A stretch of 64,000 nucleotides of DNA from Hsuehochloa calcarea (GCA_036346395.1 CM070604.1:7611904-7675903); one strand, 5' to 3'; positions 36,701 to 47,751 are shown, numbered from the stretch's first letter. Notes: a model not told the origin generated them from the sequence alone. A program made the numbers and translations.

Positions 36701-36732
36701 CGGACATTGTATTCTTTCTACTTATTCCCAAT

Positions 36733-36791
36733 GGCTTGATATTTTTGGTGGCTTGTCGGGATTGCTCTGCGAGAGGGCTCGTTCGAAAATG
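36733..36791 (+). repeat. Right copy of the ~55-bp duplication flanking the CACTA remnant
   Basis: Matches 28072-28125 except for one extra T in the T run, one extra T in GCTCTGCGAG and three extra bases before AAAATG. LTR sequence continues to its right with GTTGCCGCAACC. Confidence 0.8.
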
Positions 36792-37230
36792 GTTGCCGCA
36801 ACCGGTGAAGCTTGATCGAGGCCTGTGGTTACCGATTCCGGGTATGCCCTCGAATTTACAAAACTCTCTCTCACTGAGGGTTTATATTTGGGGTTTTGGC
36901 AAATGCAATCGGTCCAACATGTATACCCTTTTTGGGTGTTGGGTTCTAATAGTCAATGACAAGACATAAAATTTATCCCTTCTTCAACATATCCCGCCAA
37001 TGCTCTTCTATGATGAGACCCATCGTTCGATCCATCTACAATACGTGATAGATGTTGAAGGATCTTGGGTTATTGAAAGAAAACTCTTCACTAGTTATGT
37101 ACGGATATCTTGGCGATCAAGGGGCATCACCTCATACAACACTTATTAACCTAAAATACCGAATCACTAACTCCCAATTAATTATCCTAACTCAAATTTT
37201 AGTGATTGGTTACCGTCAAATTTTAGGAAT

Positions 37231-37519
37231 CTTGATTGCCAATGGACCGACTACTCGCCTGTACTCTAGGACGGATACTCTGGCGCTGAGCGGTCGCACT
37301 TGGCGCAGTTGGAAAATCGACGGGCAGAGTGAGGAGCCACTTTCTAAACTCTAACTTCTATACACTCGGTTATAGAACCGCGCCACAAGAATACTCCAAA
37401 GACTACGATTACTAACCGATTGTTACCGAGGGCGCTTTGTTGGGTTCTAATGTGCTGGCGATGAAATGTCGACTTGGGTCGCGAGGTGGCTCTTGATTGC
37501 CAATGGACCGACTACTCGC
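37231..37519 (+). repeat. 28-bp direct repeat within the LTR
   Basis: The CTTGATTGCCAATGGACCG..ACTACTCGC segment at 37231-37258 recurs exactly at 37492-37519. Around it GTCGCGAGGTGGCTCT also occurs twice (about 37478 and 37579). This looks like local reshuffling inside the 5' portion of the LTR. Confidence 0.7.
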
Positions 37520-37760
37520 TCCGGATACTCTCTCGAGACAAGGCGACGATTGTTTGCTTTTCTTGCGAGGAAAACGGGTCGCGAGGTGGCTCTACTGCTA
37601 CCACAGAGGACAAGAAGAGAAGAAACTAGGGTTTTAGTTATTTGCTGCCAAAAACATTGTAAATGCTTGTAAAACAAATGTTGTAAAATCTTTTTGATGC
37701 AATGAAATGAAAATGTTTTATGTTAACAAATATGCAAATGGTGCGGGTCGTCACAGTGTA

Positions 37761-39363
37761 ATATCCAGCTTGAACAGGAAAGCTGCTCTTTTCTGTTGGT
37801 GAAGGAGATGCACGGAGTGTCTCACCAGAAGGAAGTTGTCTTCAATCGATCTCGATTTGGTGAAAGCGGACTGGTTAGGCAAAACGACCTTGGCGAGATG
37901 TGGGGCTAGCCTCCTAGCGAGAACTTTGGAGAAAAGCTTAGCAAAGCCGTGCACCAAACTTATAGGGTGAAAATCACAGGCTTCTTCGGCATCCGGCCTC
38001 TTAGGCAGAAGAGTAAGTAAAGCTCGATTGAGTAGTCTGAAACTATCCCTAGCCATGCGACCAAGGCCATGAAAATCCGTCATCACGTCGGGCTTTATGA
38101 AATCCCAGCAACGCTGGTAGAAATTGTTGGTGAATCCGTTTGGGCCCGACGCCCTTCTCGGCGGTAGGTTTTTGATGTCTTCCCACACCTCTTGCTCGGA
38201 GAAGGTAGTGTCTAACGCCGAAAGGTCGACAGAAGGGATTTTGAGGAACTCCAAGTCCAAAGTGTGAGCACAGAAGGCCAGCTTTCCAATGAGGTTGATG
38301 AAATGCAAGTTGAACGCCTCCTGAATTTGGGGCTACCACTCAATCCATTCCCCATCGACTTTGAGCTTGGAGATGTAATTGCGACGCGAGTGGTTGGCAT
38401 GTAGGTGGAAGAATTGCGTGTTAGCGTCTCCTCGCAGCCAATAGATACGCATCCGTTGTCGTGCTATTGTGCGCTCGAAAGAACAAAGGCCAAGAAGCTT
38501 CATCTTGAGTGCCGACGGGAGCCAGCGCTCCCAAGGTGATAACATCCGTTTTTCTTCTACCAGATCATCAAACCGCCATAAGAGCTCATTTGCCATCCTA
38601 ATTTGCTGGCGCACATTGCCACAATGGCGCTGACTCCAACTTTGCAAGTCCTTGGATGTGGATTTGAAGAGCACATCCAAGCGGCGGAGTGGGTCTCGGA
38701 TGGTGGCATCACAGCGCCACCCGCTTTTGCCGCCTATTGAAACCCGGCTAGTTTGAACTAGAATGCCTCGAAGTGGAATCTCTTGGAGGGAGTGAAAATG
38801 AATGACGTGGACAGGAGCAATGGACAATGGTCTGAGGCTGTTGATGGCAATGCACGAAGGAAACAGTCTGGGAACAGAACTTCCCAAGCTGCCGACGCAA
38901 AGACCCTATCGATGCGCTCCAAGGTGGGTCTTTCCCTTGCGTTAGTCCAAGTAAAAGCTCTGCCATTCAGGTGTATCTCTTTTAGAACAAGATCATCAAT
39001 TACCCACTTGAAGCTACCCATTTGCCTCCTGTTCTGGCGGGCGTTGCTTTTGTCTGCCACTTGGAGAATGAGGTTGAAATCGCCTAACAGAATCCAAGGA
39101 CCAGCGAGTGACGCACTAATGCCCCTTAGTTCCTGGAGGAACTCGACTTTGAGAGCATCATCTGGAGGGCCATAGACAACCGAAAGCCAGGAGAACGACC
39201 CACAAGGAAAATCAATTTTTGCGGTAATGTAATGCGACCTTGTGCTGATAGTGGAGATGGTGACCTTGGCCGAGTTCCAAGCCAACAGGATGCCCCCCCC
39301 CGCGGGAGTTTGGGTGGCTGACAAGTAACAAAACCCATCAAAAGCGGTGCCGAGAGTTTCCAT
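37761..39363 (-). mobile_element. L1-type LINE, 5' part (endonuclease and first half of RT)
   Basis: Read on the minus strand from 39363: an apurinic-like endonuclease (GGGILLAWNS, VVYGPPDD, WILLGDFNLI, FTWTNARERPTLERIDRV, STASDHCPLLL), a spacer with QRMRIYWLRGDANTQFFH, and the RT start (RRASGPNGFTNNFYQ, DFHPISLVHGFAKLFSKVLA, LPNQSAFTKSRSIEDN, AFLFKLDIT). The frame ends exactly at the GTGTA target site and continues at 24977. There are frameshifts near 38330 and 38760. The 5' end is truncated at about 39363, before the usual ORF2 start. Confidence 0.9.
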
Positions 39364-39365
39364 TA

Positions 39366-39831
39366 CAATAATGTTATCAATTACATCGAGTTTTGTTGAT
39401 ATTCCTCCATATCGTATATCTCAGTTATAGATTTCTAGATCTTATTTGCAAAGTCAGTTGGGTGTGCTGCATCCTATGTGCTTATTATGAGGGGGAGCTT
39501 GTAGTTTAAAATATCAGAACCTTTGTTTATTATATTTATCAAATAAATAATCAAGTCCAAGCCATTGAAATCATCTGAGATGTAGAGCTCTCTTTATCAT
39601 ATTTACTAATGTGATATATACCTTTATTTGTTATACTTTTTTTTAAAAAAATTTCTCTCGAAAAGCTCCGGATCTAATACCGTATATGAGCATTTTATGA
39701 GTTGATAGATGGTGATCTCACTTTGATTCTTAAAAAGCCCGATGCTTTTGTGATTTTTTTTTTTCAAAACTGATTGCATCTAGACAAAATCAGAACCCCT
39801 TGCTAGAAGGCTGACCTGATGAAATGCGAAC
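39366..39831. other. Intergenic stretch between LINE and tRNA; no gene seen
   Basis: AT-rich. A GAGGGGGAGC purine tract near 39490 and the sequence before it look faintly like the tail of a Copia element, but are too short to call. No coding sequence is supported. Confidence 0.4.
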
Positions 39832-39903
39832 TATCAGAGCCAGGTTTCGATCCTGGGACCTGTGGGTTATGGGCCCACCACGCTTCCGCTGCGCCACTCT
39901 GAT
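39832..39903 (-). tRNA. Initiator tRNA-Met (CAT)
   Basis: 72 bases on the minus strand, from ATCAGAGTGGCGCAG (39903 leftward) to CTGGCTCTGATA (39832). The acceptor stem ATCAGAG pairs with CTCTGAT. The anticodon loop holds CAT (39869-39871 on the complement) within GGGCCCATAACCC, with the three G-C pairs typical of an initiator. The T arm has GGATCGAAACC, where the A at the usual T54-psi55 position is the eukaryotic initiator hallmark. There is no intron. The upstream flank on the minus strand has CAACAAG just before the gene, like the CAA transcription-start motif of plant tRNA genes. The first T run downstream on the minus strand (TTTT, complement of 39785-39788) is weak and about 44 bases away. 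Confidence 0.96.
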
Positions 39904-40930
39904 CTTGTTGTACAACCTCTCATTGACATTATATTTGAAGGCAGTAATTATATTTGAAGATTTACGCCAACTTCTCCCTCTCGCCTTGATTCTTTAGATG
40001 GTAATGTAATTCATCCACTGACCACTCCCGAGTCCCGAGCTTCACATAGTATTGTATTAGACAAATTGATAACTTTTTTCGACTGTCTAGTGAGTAGTAA
40101 TTGCGTTCAGGCTTGCAATGTAGAGTAGTCAATGCTATCTCGCAGGGATTTCACAGAAGCGAAACACTCCGAGTAAAGCGAAAAGAATATAGAACAATGA
40201 TACAGTGCTCTGGCAGGTTAAACATTTGATTGGCCGCGGAGTCCGATCAGAAGAAAGGTTCGGTTTTTTTCGCGTCGCTTCTTCTTCCTCTTCTTGTTCT
40301 TCTCCCTTCTTCGCACACTCCTCCCATGGACCATGGTTGCGAATTCGCAGTCGTCGTGAACTTCCAATCGGTCGACAACGCGCCGAAGCTGCGGCAGCCA
40401 GTCCAAGTTCAAGGTGCGCAATCTACCTCTTTCCTTTTTTCCAACGTGGAGTAATTCAACAAGATTGCGTCAAGATGTAGTTGATTAGGTTGTTTGCGGA
40501 GTGTTGTCATGATGCAATTTTGGGATCCAACGTAGCTTCAGACACATTAGTATTTGGTAGTTTTACAATACATTCAATCCTTTCTGCAGTCGAAGCACCT
40601 TCCTTCCTGCAAACAAGGAATCTCCAAGCCATAATAGCAAACTTAACATATTATTGAGGTTACGTACACACCAACAAAAAACGGTGCAAAAAGTCCGTTA
40701 CTGGACTTATTTGCCAAAACCTCGATAAATCGGTGGAAAGCACAGTATGGATAGAGAATTTGTAGAGTTTTTTTCCTATCGTGGACCTTTACCTTTTCTA
40801 TTCAACAATATTTTATTAACTCCAAACACCCATTTGACAAATTCTGGGTCCACCACTGACTCTAAGTTTCCAAAGTGTGAGAACCCTAAAACCCAAACTA
40901 ATCTAAACAACGCTAATCGAGAATTAGCAG
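39904..40930. other. Intergenic stretch right of the tRNA; weak exon-like sequence at 40326-40413
   Basis: An ATG at 40326 in a CCATGG context opens a short frame beginning MDHGCEFAVVVNFQSV. It reaches AAG|GTGCGC at 40413, which could be a splice donor. A C/T-rich leader lies before it. I cannot identify a protein or a following exon, because repeats begin by about 40930. It could be the orphaned first exon of a gene, or chance. The rest shows nothing recognisable. Confidence 0.3.
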
Positions 40931-41750
40931 TAAATTAAATTCATCTAAAGAAGAACAAATCATAAGTTAAGATTTATATCGATCACATCGCAAACAATTT
41001 CATAACAAGATATATCCTCAAGAGTTCATCATCTTAAATTTACAATATGAATTATTACAGCAAAAAAACAGCATCGTTATAACTCAAAGTCAATTACAAA
41101 ACTCTGACTCCAAACTCGGAATTAAATTACAATAATTCATTACATCATATCAGCATATGAGAATTCATTGCAAGCGTAAGTGAAGCACTATTACAATCAG
41201 TGAATTAATTACATCAGGGCAAAATATGAATTACAACATTTATTTAAACTACAAAATAAAATATTGCATGCATATCACCGAAGCCTTTCCTTCCCTTGCC
41301 CGTATAGCGCCAGCCAGTCGACACGCTTTGCGGCCAATCCGAAAACCTGCCCAAATTCCATTCTCCACAAAGACCAAAAGGCCAGTAGCAAACCAAAAAC
41401 TATAAATGGAAGTTAAAAGTAGAGAGGGATTGTCGTCGGATTGCGGGAAGTTCATCGAGGTTCCCAGACCAACCACAGTCAGTTGGCACCATCTTACTTC
41501 GGTGGGTTTCATGACCCAGCAGTATAGAAAATCCAACACTCATATTATACCGACTTACCACCACCGCAGAAAATAAACAGTATCAGAGACCACCTTTGGA
41601 TCAAAGGTCCGTAGCTCAATAGCGAGCTGTGAGAGCCAAATGGATAAAGGGAGAGCAATTTTTGCATGCACAGGGCAAGGTAAAGAGAGGGCAGCCAGAG
41701 CTCCCACTCTTAAGCCTTCCTCCTCGCATAAACCATTCACAGCCGCACGC

Positions 41751-41779
41751 GAGAGAGAGAGAGAGAGAGAGAGAGAGCA
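41751..41779 (+). repeat. (GA)14 microsatellite
   Basis: Uninterrupted GA dinucleotides inside the long LTR. Confidence 0.9.
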
Positions 41780-42894
41780 AACACACCCAAACAAAGCAAA
41801 GAGCAAACCGGCCGAGAAGACACCCACAACTGAGTAAGCAAGCTCACTACAAACCACCCAAAGCAAGCCTCACTGCCACCACAAGCTAGCACAAGCAAGC
41901 AAAGCCTTTCCCTCTCCATTCCACCCATTCTTTCTCCCAACTGAAGAGCAACACACCAGAGCCACAACCAGTGCAAAGCAAAGCCAAAGAAAGCCACACA
42001 TCACAACAAACCCACCACATAGAGATAGTGAAGGAGGAGGGGAGCTCAAAGGAGACGGGGAAGACGATGGAGCGGGAACGACAAGCGACGACAACAACCG
42101 ACAACAACCAACCGAGAACTATCGACGACCACCATGAACCACGCCAAACCGACAGGGACAAAGAGGAACAGAAGGAACCATCAGAAACAAGGGGAGCACC
42201 ATCACCACTGCGACCACCACCGCAGCCAGGCCCTGCCATTTCCCCGATCACCAAGCCAACCGAGGTAAACCACCCTTCATGCCCCCACATTCATTTTTGC
42301 CCAAGCCGAACCCAACAACAATAGCATCATCATCATCCACCAATCCATCACAGACCAAGGGGGGAGCGAGTTAGAGGCATAGAGGGAGAAAAGGGAGTAG
42401 TATACCTCGGCAACGGTGGCGGCACCGCTGGCTTAACCACGCGCACCCGACAGCCTCGCACTCCCCGGCGTGCGGGAGGCCTTGAGCCCCGCCGTAGCTA
42501 GCACTGGGTAGCCCACTTCCATCACATTCACCATGCATGAGCAACCCCTCATCCACAACTCAAAAATGAATCAAGTCAGAACCATGAAACCGGAATAACA
42601 TGACAGGGGAAAATCAAAACCAGGTAAAATTAAACCACATTTGTCCACACCAGAGACCGACATCCTAGTCGAGCGCACGGGCACGGGCCGAACCAAGGGG
42701 GAGCGCGCGCAGCCGGGCACGAGCCGAGCTGAGCCTCGGAGGTGCAGGAGAGCGTACGGGCCGACTCGAGCGGGGTGTGGCCGAACCAGGTAGGCTGAGC
42801 CGCGGACGAGCGTTGGTGGGCCGGAGGCCGAGGCACAGGGGAGCACGCGGGTCGAGCAAAAAGGGCGTAGGCGGCGGGCGCAGGGAGAGGCGCG

Positions 42895-42899
42895 GGCGC
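42895..42899. repeat. Target-site duplication GGCGC, left copy
   Basis: GGCGC directly before the LTR start at 42900; the same five bases follow the right LTR at 48115-48119. Confidence 0.9.
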
Positions 42900-43264
42900 T
42901 GTTAGGGACCTCCCGGTGTTCTTGACAACCGGCAAGTTCACAATCAAGATCTCAAAGATATTCACAACACAAAACAATACGTACACTTGGAACACACGCA
43001 GTAATTTGTGCAGCTCAGAGAGAGAACTGCTTTTCTGAGGCTTTTTCCTTTTATTCACAGACTTACAACCAACTGAATCTTTCGGGTGGACAGCCGCACA
43101 TATCGCTACTTCCACAACCGTTTGCTCCTGGGTCATGCGCGAGTTATTCTCGCCATGCCTTCCTACGCGCACGGTGCCCACAACAGAGGCACGTACGCAT
43201 GCAGTTTACTGGAATCAGAAACATGCAATGCTAACTAACTATTACATGCGCAAGGTTACCAACA
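42900..43264 (-). repeat. 3' LTR of the Copia element
   Basis: Runs TGTTAGGGACC...GGTTACCAACA on the plus strand. Identical as far as I can read to 47752-48114 except for one block of about 40 bases (43184-43227). Confidence 0.95.
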
Positions 43265-43274
43265 AATTCTCCTC

Positions 43275-44768
43275 CTAAGTCTTGCGCATGCTCTTTAGAT
43301 CAATGACCCCAAGCTTAGAACGGAGTTCACAAAACCGCTCACGTCCCAGGGCCTTTGTCAAAATATCAGCCAGCTGATTAGCAGTCCCAATGGACTCAAC
43401 TGTGACCCTGTTCTCCTCGATACATTCGCGAATAAAATGGTATCTAACATCGATATGCTTACTACGATCATGAAAAACAGGATTCTTACTCAGCTGGATG
43501 GCCGACTGATTGTCGATCTTCAGATTGATGACGCCGGGCTTCTTGCCTTTAAGCTCTGCCAGAAGTCGCGCCAACCAAATCCCCTGGCAGGCCGCAATCG
43601 TTGCAGCAATATACTCAGCTTCGCATGATGAAAGGGCCACCACCTTTTGCTTTTGAGACTGCCAGGTTACTATGTTTCTGCCGAGGAAGAATAGGACACC
43701 GGAGGTACTCTTTCTTGTATCAATGTCTCCGGCAAGGTCACTGTCACAGTAACCTTCAAGCTGTGCCTCCTTTTCTCTCTGATAGTGGCAACCGTAGTAA
43801 AGAGTTCCTGCAATGTATCTAAGTATTCTCTTCACTGCTGCCATATGTTCAGTGGTTGGATTCTCCATGAATCTACTAATGTATCCCACTGAGTATGCCA
43901 AATCTGGCCTTGAATTCACCAAATAGCGCAGAGAACCAACAATGGACCTGTACTGAGTAGCTTCAACAGCAGGGGCAGAGCTAGACTTACTCAGTTTCAA
44001 CCTGGGCTCCATTGGAGTGTTGATTGGATTGCAGCCTGACAGACCAGCACCTTCTAAGATCTTTGCTGCATATGCTCTCTGGCTAACAGTGATGCCCACC
44101 TCAGATTGTATCACCTCCAAACCAAGGTAGTACTTCAGCAACCCCATATCACTCATATGGAATATATTCTTCATCTCCTGCTTGAACTTGTCAATATCAG
44201 AGTGATTTCCACCGGTGATCACCAAGTCGTCAACGTAGACTCCCACAATGAGCCGTCGTGCTCCATGATCACGCAGATACACAGCATGCTCGGAGGTACT
44301 CCTGGTGAACCCGAGCTTGAGCAGTGAGGCGTCCAGCTTGGAGTACCAGGCGCGCGGGGCTTGACGAAGACCGTAGAGCGCCTTGATCAGGTGAAGCACT
44401 TTGTGTTCCTGTCCTTTGAGCACGAAACCGGGGGGCTGCTCGACGTAGACGTCCTCTTGCAGCTCGCCGTTGAGGAAGGCCGACTTGACATCCATGTGGT
44501 GCACTGGCCAGCCCTCGCTCGCGGCGTAAGCCAGCAGCAACCGCACTGATTCAAGCCGCGCCACCGGAGCAAAAACTTCATCGAAATCAATCCCTTGGCG
44601 CTGGACATATCCCTTGGCGACGAGTCTGGCTTTGAACTTGGCAACGAGACCGGCTTCATCGCGCTTGGTCTTGTAGACCCACTTGAGGCCGATCGGCCGA
44701 ACCCCTCGCGGTGGATCAACGAGCTTCCAGGTGTCATTCACCTCGATGGAGGTGAACTCATCGAGCAT
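43275..44768 (-). CDS. Copia reverse transcriptase and RNase H
   Basis: A 497-codon uninterrupted frame. RT: WKLVDPPRG, KWVYKTKRDEAG, KARLVAKGY, GIDFDEVFAPVAR, HHMDVKSAFLNG (first catalytic Asp), ALYGLRQAPRAWY, and the catalytic YVDDLVITG. RNase H: YCDSDLAGDIDTRKSTSG, SSCEAEY, KHIDVRYHFIRE and ADILTKALG. All catalytic positions appear intact. In the normal element this is the C-terminal part of one polyprotein. Here the upstream frame is broken, so the ATG at 44768 is only the first Met of the open stretch, not a true start. Confidence 0.93.
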   Translation of the reverse strand: MLDEFTSIEVNDTWKLVDPPRGVRPIGLKWVYKTKRDEAGLVAKFKARLVAKGYVQRQGIDFDEVFAPVARLESVRLLLAYAASEGWPVHHMDVKSAFLNGELQEDVYVEQPPGFVLKGQEHKVLHLIKALYGLRQAPRAWYSKLDASLLKLGFTRSTSEHAVYLRDHGARRLIVGVYVDDLVITGGNHSDIDKFKQEMKNIFHMSDMGLLKYYLGLEVIQSEVGITVSQRAYAAKILEGAGLSGCNPINTPMEPRLKLSKSSSAPAVEATQYRSIVGSLRYLVNSRPDLAYSVGYISRFMENPTTEHMAAVKRILRYIAGTLYYGCHYQREKEAQLEGYCDSDLAGDIDTRKSTSGVLFFLGRNIVTWQSQKQKVVALSSCEAEYIAATIAACQGIWLARLLAELKGKKPGVINLKIDNQSAIQLSKNPVFHDRSKHIDVRYHFIRECIEENRVTVESIGTANQLADILTKALGRERFCELRSKLGVIDLKSMRKT

Positions 44769-44769
44769 G

Positions 44770-47735
44770 GCGCTGCGCCAGCTTCGTGCTCCTCTCGCTT
44801 CCTTGAACGACGCCGGCCGCCTTCACTCACCAAAGAAGAATCGCTTCCTCCAGCTCCGTGGCGGCGAGCCCCGGCGGTGTGGCTGGCCCCAGTACGTTGT
44901 CGATGTTGCAGACAGATCGGGCGTCGCTGCCGTGGTACACGCCCGATTTTGTGAAGCGCCACTCGTGTGGCGACACAAACTCGACGGGTCGCTCGGAGGA
45001 GTGCGTGTCCGGTGATTGCGCCTCCCGTGGTGTTCACCGACGAGGCATGGGCCGACGACGCTGGCGAGACGCGGGCGACGGTCCGGTGAGGCGGGCCCGA
45101 CGGTCTTTGGTAGGTCGAAGGTGAGGCAAGCACCACGGCCGATGTACTCGCTGCCGTCGTCATTGTAGTGGTGACCGACCCGGATGGCGCCAGATTGAAG
45201 TTCTCGACGACGAAATCTCCTTCACATTCCGCGTTGGCCCTCGGTCCAGACCATCGCGCCATCTCTTCAAACACTAAGTCGCGGCCGATGTGCATCGCTA
45301 CTGTGACACCGGTCGATACCCAGACGCCTTGAGCCCGCTTCATAGCCGATGAAGATGGTGCGCTTACTCCGGTCGTCGAGCTTCCTCAAGTTTGGTGTCG
45401 TCACCTTCATGTGCGCAATACACCCGAAGGTGCGCAGATGGTGAACACCAGGGACACTTCCGGTCCAAAGCTCGAAGGGAGTCTTGCCACCCACGCTCTT
45501 GGACGACGAGCGATTGAGCAGTAGACACCGTGAGTGACCGCCGCTTCTGACCGCCCGGAGCCCTTCGCCTTGAGTATACTCCGAGCAGTCCCGACCACGG
45601 TTTGATTGCGGCGTTCGACGACGCCGTTTTGCTGAGGAGAGTAGGGCGCCACACCGCGACGGTCCCACCAACAAAGATCGCATGAAGTCCTTTGCTAGGA
45701 ACTCTCCTCCCGATCCGTCGGCGAGTGCACGAACCACCTTGCCGGACTTGCGTTCCGCCACGCTCGATGCGCTTGATCGCTGTGGTGCCGTGATCCTTGC
45801 TAGGAAGCAGAGACAGCCACATATACCGGGAGCAGTCGTCGACAAGGAGGAGGAAGTACCGATTTCCACTTGGTGTTGGCGGCGAAATGGGGCCGCAGAG
45901 GTCACCGTGGAGTAGTTGCGAAGACCTCGTCGTCGCCGTCCGAGTGCTCATTGGGAAACGGTGCGCCGATGCTTGCCGGCGAGACACGCTCACGTGACTT
46001 GCTCCACTTGGGTGAGCGGGGGCATGCCGCGAACAAGACCATCCCTGCCCATCTTGCGCAGCGCGGCGAAGTGGAGATGGCCGAATCGAGCGTGCTAGAT
46101 CCACGCTTCCTCTTCTCCCCGCGCCGCCAGGCAGACAGGCCGTGCGATGTCGACGTCGAGCACGTAGAGCCGCCCTGGGTTGCGGTGGATCTTGGCAAGC
46201 AGGCGGCGCTCCTCGTCGCGGATCCGCATCACCCCGTCTTCGACCAGTAGCTGGTATCCAATCTCGTCGAGCTGGCCGACCGAGATGATGTTGGCGGTGA
46301 GGCGCGGGTAGTAGACGTTGGAGATGGCGCGTGTTCACGGTCTTGCAAGAGAATATCACGCGGCCGATCCTCGATGCGGGCGACGGAGCCGTCGCCGAAA
46401 CGCACGGACCCAGTGACGCCGGCGTCGAGACTGGAGAACGCCCGCGAGCCCGACATGTGATTGGATGCACCCGTGTCCAGGACCCATCGCCTCGGGTCCC
46501 GGTCCCCGGATTCATCGAAGGCGGCGAAGACCTTGTCCTCGACGGCGGAGTTGGTCATCGCTGTAGATTGACGCGAATCGCCGAATAGAAGTCGGTGGCG
46601 GCGCTTTAATTGGGGATGAATCCTCCTTCGCAGACGCAGATCGAGGGCAAGAAGTAGGGTGGGCTCATCATCCCGGCCACGTGGCCTCGCTTCCACCTCT
46701 TTACCCCGGCAATCTCGCCCAATGGCCCTTCTTGCCACAGCCTCGTGACACGCCGTCGGGGACGGCTCGACTGCGCGATCGTGGCCGCCACGAGTCGTAA
46801 GCCGCCGCCGATACCTCGCCCACGCCTCGCCATGACGCTTGCCGCGCCGCCGGTTCGATCCGCCGCGATTTGACTCCCGGTCCCGCTTCTTGTAGCGCTC
46901 CATCCATCGCTTCCTCCGTGAGCGTGCAGCTTGCCATCGACGGTCTCGGCGACGCCGAACGCCGCCGTCGCCGCCTTTGAGTCTCCTCAGAACCTCCTCA
47001 ATCGAGAGCGTGTCGATGTCAAGAAGTGTCTCGATGGAGACGACGAGTTGCTTGTACCTCTCGGCGACGCGCAGTACTTGGCTACCACCTTGGGCTCCGG
47101 CTCCGGGTCGCCGAGGATCGACAGACGTTGCACGATGTTCGTCAGGCGAAGGGAAAAATCTTCAACCGATTCGCCGTCACAGAACGCAATCCGCCAGTAC
47201 TCGCAGCAGACTTCTGCGCCGCCGACTTCCGCGACCCGATCATCCCCGATCGCGATCGATTTGATCGCTTCCACGCCTCCTTAGTCGACGGCTTGGTCGC
47301 CAGTGGTTGGAACCATCTCCGAGGCACCCCGCGCAGATTGCCTCCAAAGGCAAAGGCGATCGTCGTGGAAATCGGCGCCATCATGTTCGGCGGCGGCCCA
47401 GAGATGACGAGCTTGGAGCTTCAGCTTCATCAACAGAGACCACGAGTCGTAGTTGGTCTTCGCTAGCTACGGCCAATTTCCGGAGCCGCCGGACTCTCCG
47501 ACCACGCGCTCAATCACGACCTCCGTGGGCGACGAAGCGCCACGGTTCGCGAGTGGCGGGCGTGGCGGGTCCGCTGATCGGCCGCGACGGCGAGCGGCTT
47601 GGTGACGGCGTCGCGCGGTGGCGCCTTGTCACCCGAGCCATCACCAATGTCGTTGATCTCCATCCTGCCCGAACCCGGCAGCGTGCGGCCACGGCTACCC
47701 GTCGGCGACACCCTGGCAATGCAGGCCTTCACGAA
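44770..47735 (-). pseudogene. Copia gag, protease and integrase region, frameshifted
   Basis: Right to left on the minus strand: a gag piece (46987-47274, with GESVEDFSLRLTNIVQRL), a zinc-knuckle piece (46701-46937), protease with WVLDTGASNHMSG (46229-46903), integrase core with LHGDLCGPISPPTPSG and LLVDDCSRYMW (about 45800-45950), and the integrase tail with HHLRTFGCIAHMKV and RSKRTIFIGYE (45267-45480). The segments lie in different frames, with several shifts between 45270 and 47300. Many breaks look like small deletions. Confidence 0.85.
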
Positions 47736-47737
47736 CT

Positions 47738-47749
47738 GCTCTGATACCA
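47738..47749 (-). other. Primer-binding site for initiator tRNA-Met
   Basis: On the minus strand TGGTATCAGAGC lies two bases inside the 5' LTR. It is the exact complement of the last 12 bases (with CCA) of initiator tRNA-Met, including the tRNA gene at 39832-39903 in this window. It marks the start of minus-strand DNA synthesis. Confidence 0.95.
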
Positions 47750-47751
47750 AT

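Larger units (their letters stand above)
28126..36732 (-). mobile_element. CACTA (En/Spm) DNA transposon remnant
   Basis: The left end reads CACTACTACGAACACG, the CACTA terminus. It is followed by an array of inverted subterminal motifs (28140-28530). Inside, on the minus strand, lie a TNP2-type transposase relic (about 34930-36700) and, downstream of it, a second-protein relic of the Ptta/En/Spm Transposase_24 type (about 29410-31620). The gene order TNP2 then second gene fits grass CACTA elements. The right end lacks a CACTA terminus: the TNP2 N-terminal part is cut at about 36720 and runs straight into LTR sequence. A second cluster of ATCACAGACGGTT repeats sits internally at 33360-33600. 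All reading frames are broken. Confidence 0.8.
24983..37755 (-). mobile_element. Giant gypsy-type LTR insertion inside the LINE, itself broken by a CACTA element
   Basis: Ends are TGTGACGCCCC (24983) and GGGTCGTCACA (37755), flanked by identical GTGTA target copies. On the minus strand it starts TGTGACGACCC. Sequences 24983-28125 and 36792-37755 carry no gag or pol, only a GC-rich portion (26780-27360 and beyond), AT-rich DNA, and the short acidic frame of these LTRs (25236-25377, minus). The simplest reading is one solo LTR of about 4.1 kb into which a CACTA element later jumped at 28126. Two partial LTRs around a lost interior cannot be excluded. The same family recurs, in opposite orientation, at 48115-51703. 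Confidence 0.75.

Noticed and set aside
39410..39520. Copia-like tail with GAGGGGGAGC purine tract
   Set aside because: Too short and without an RNase H motif before it to call an element.
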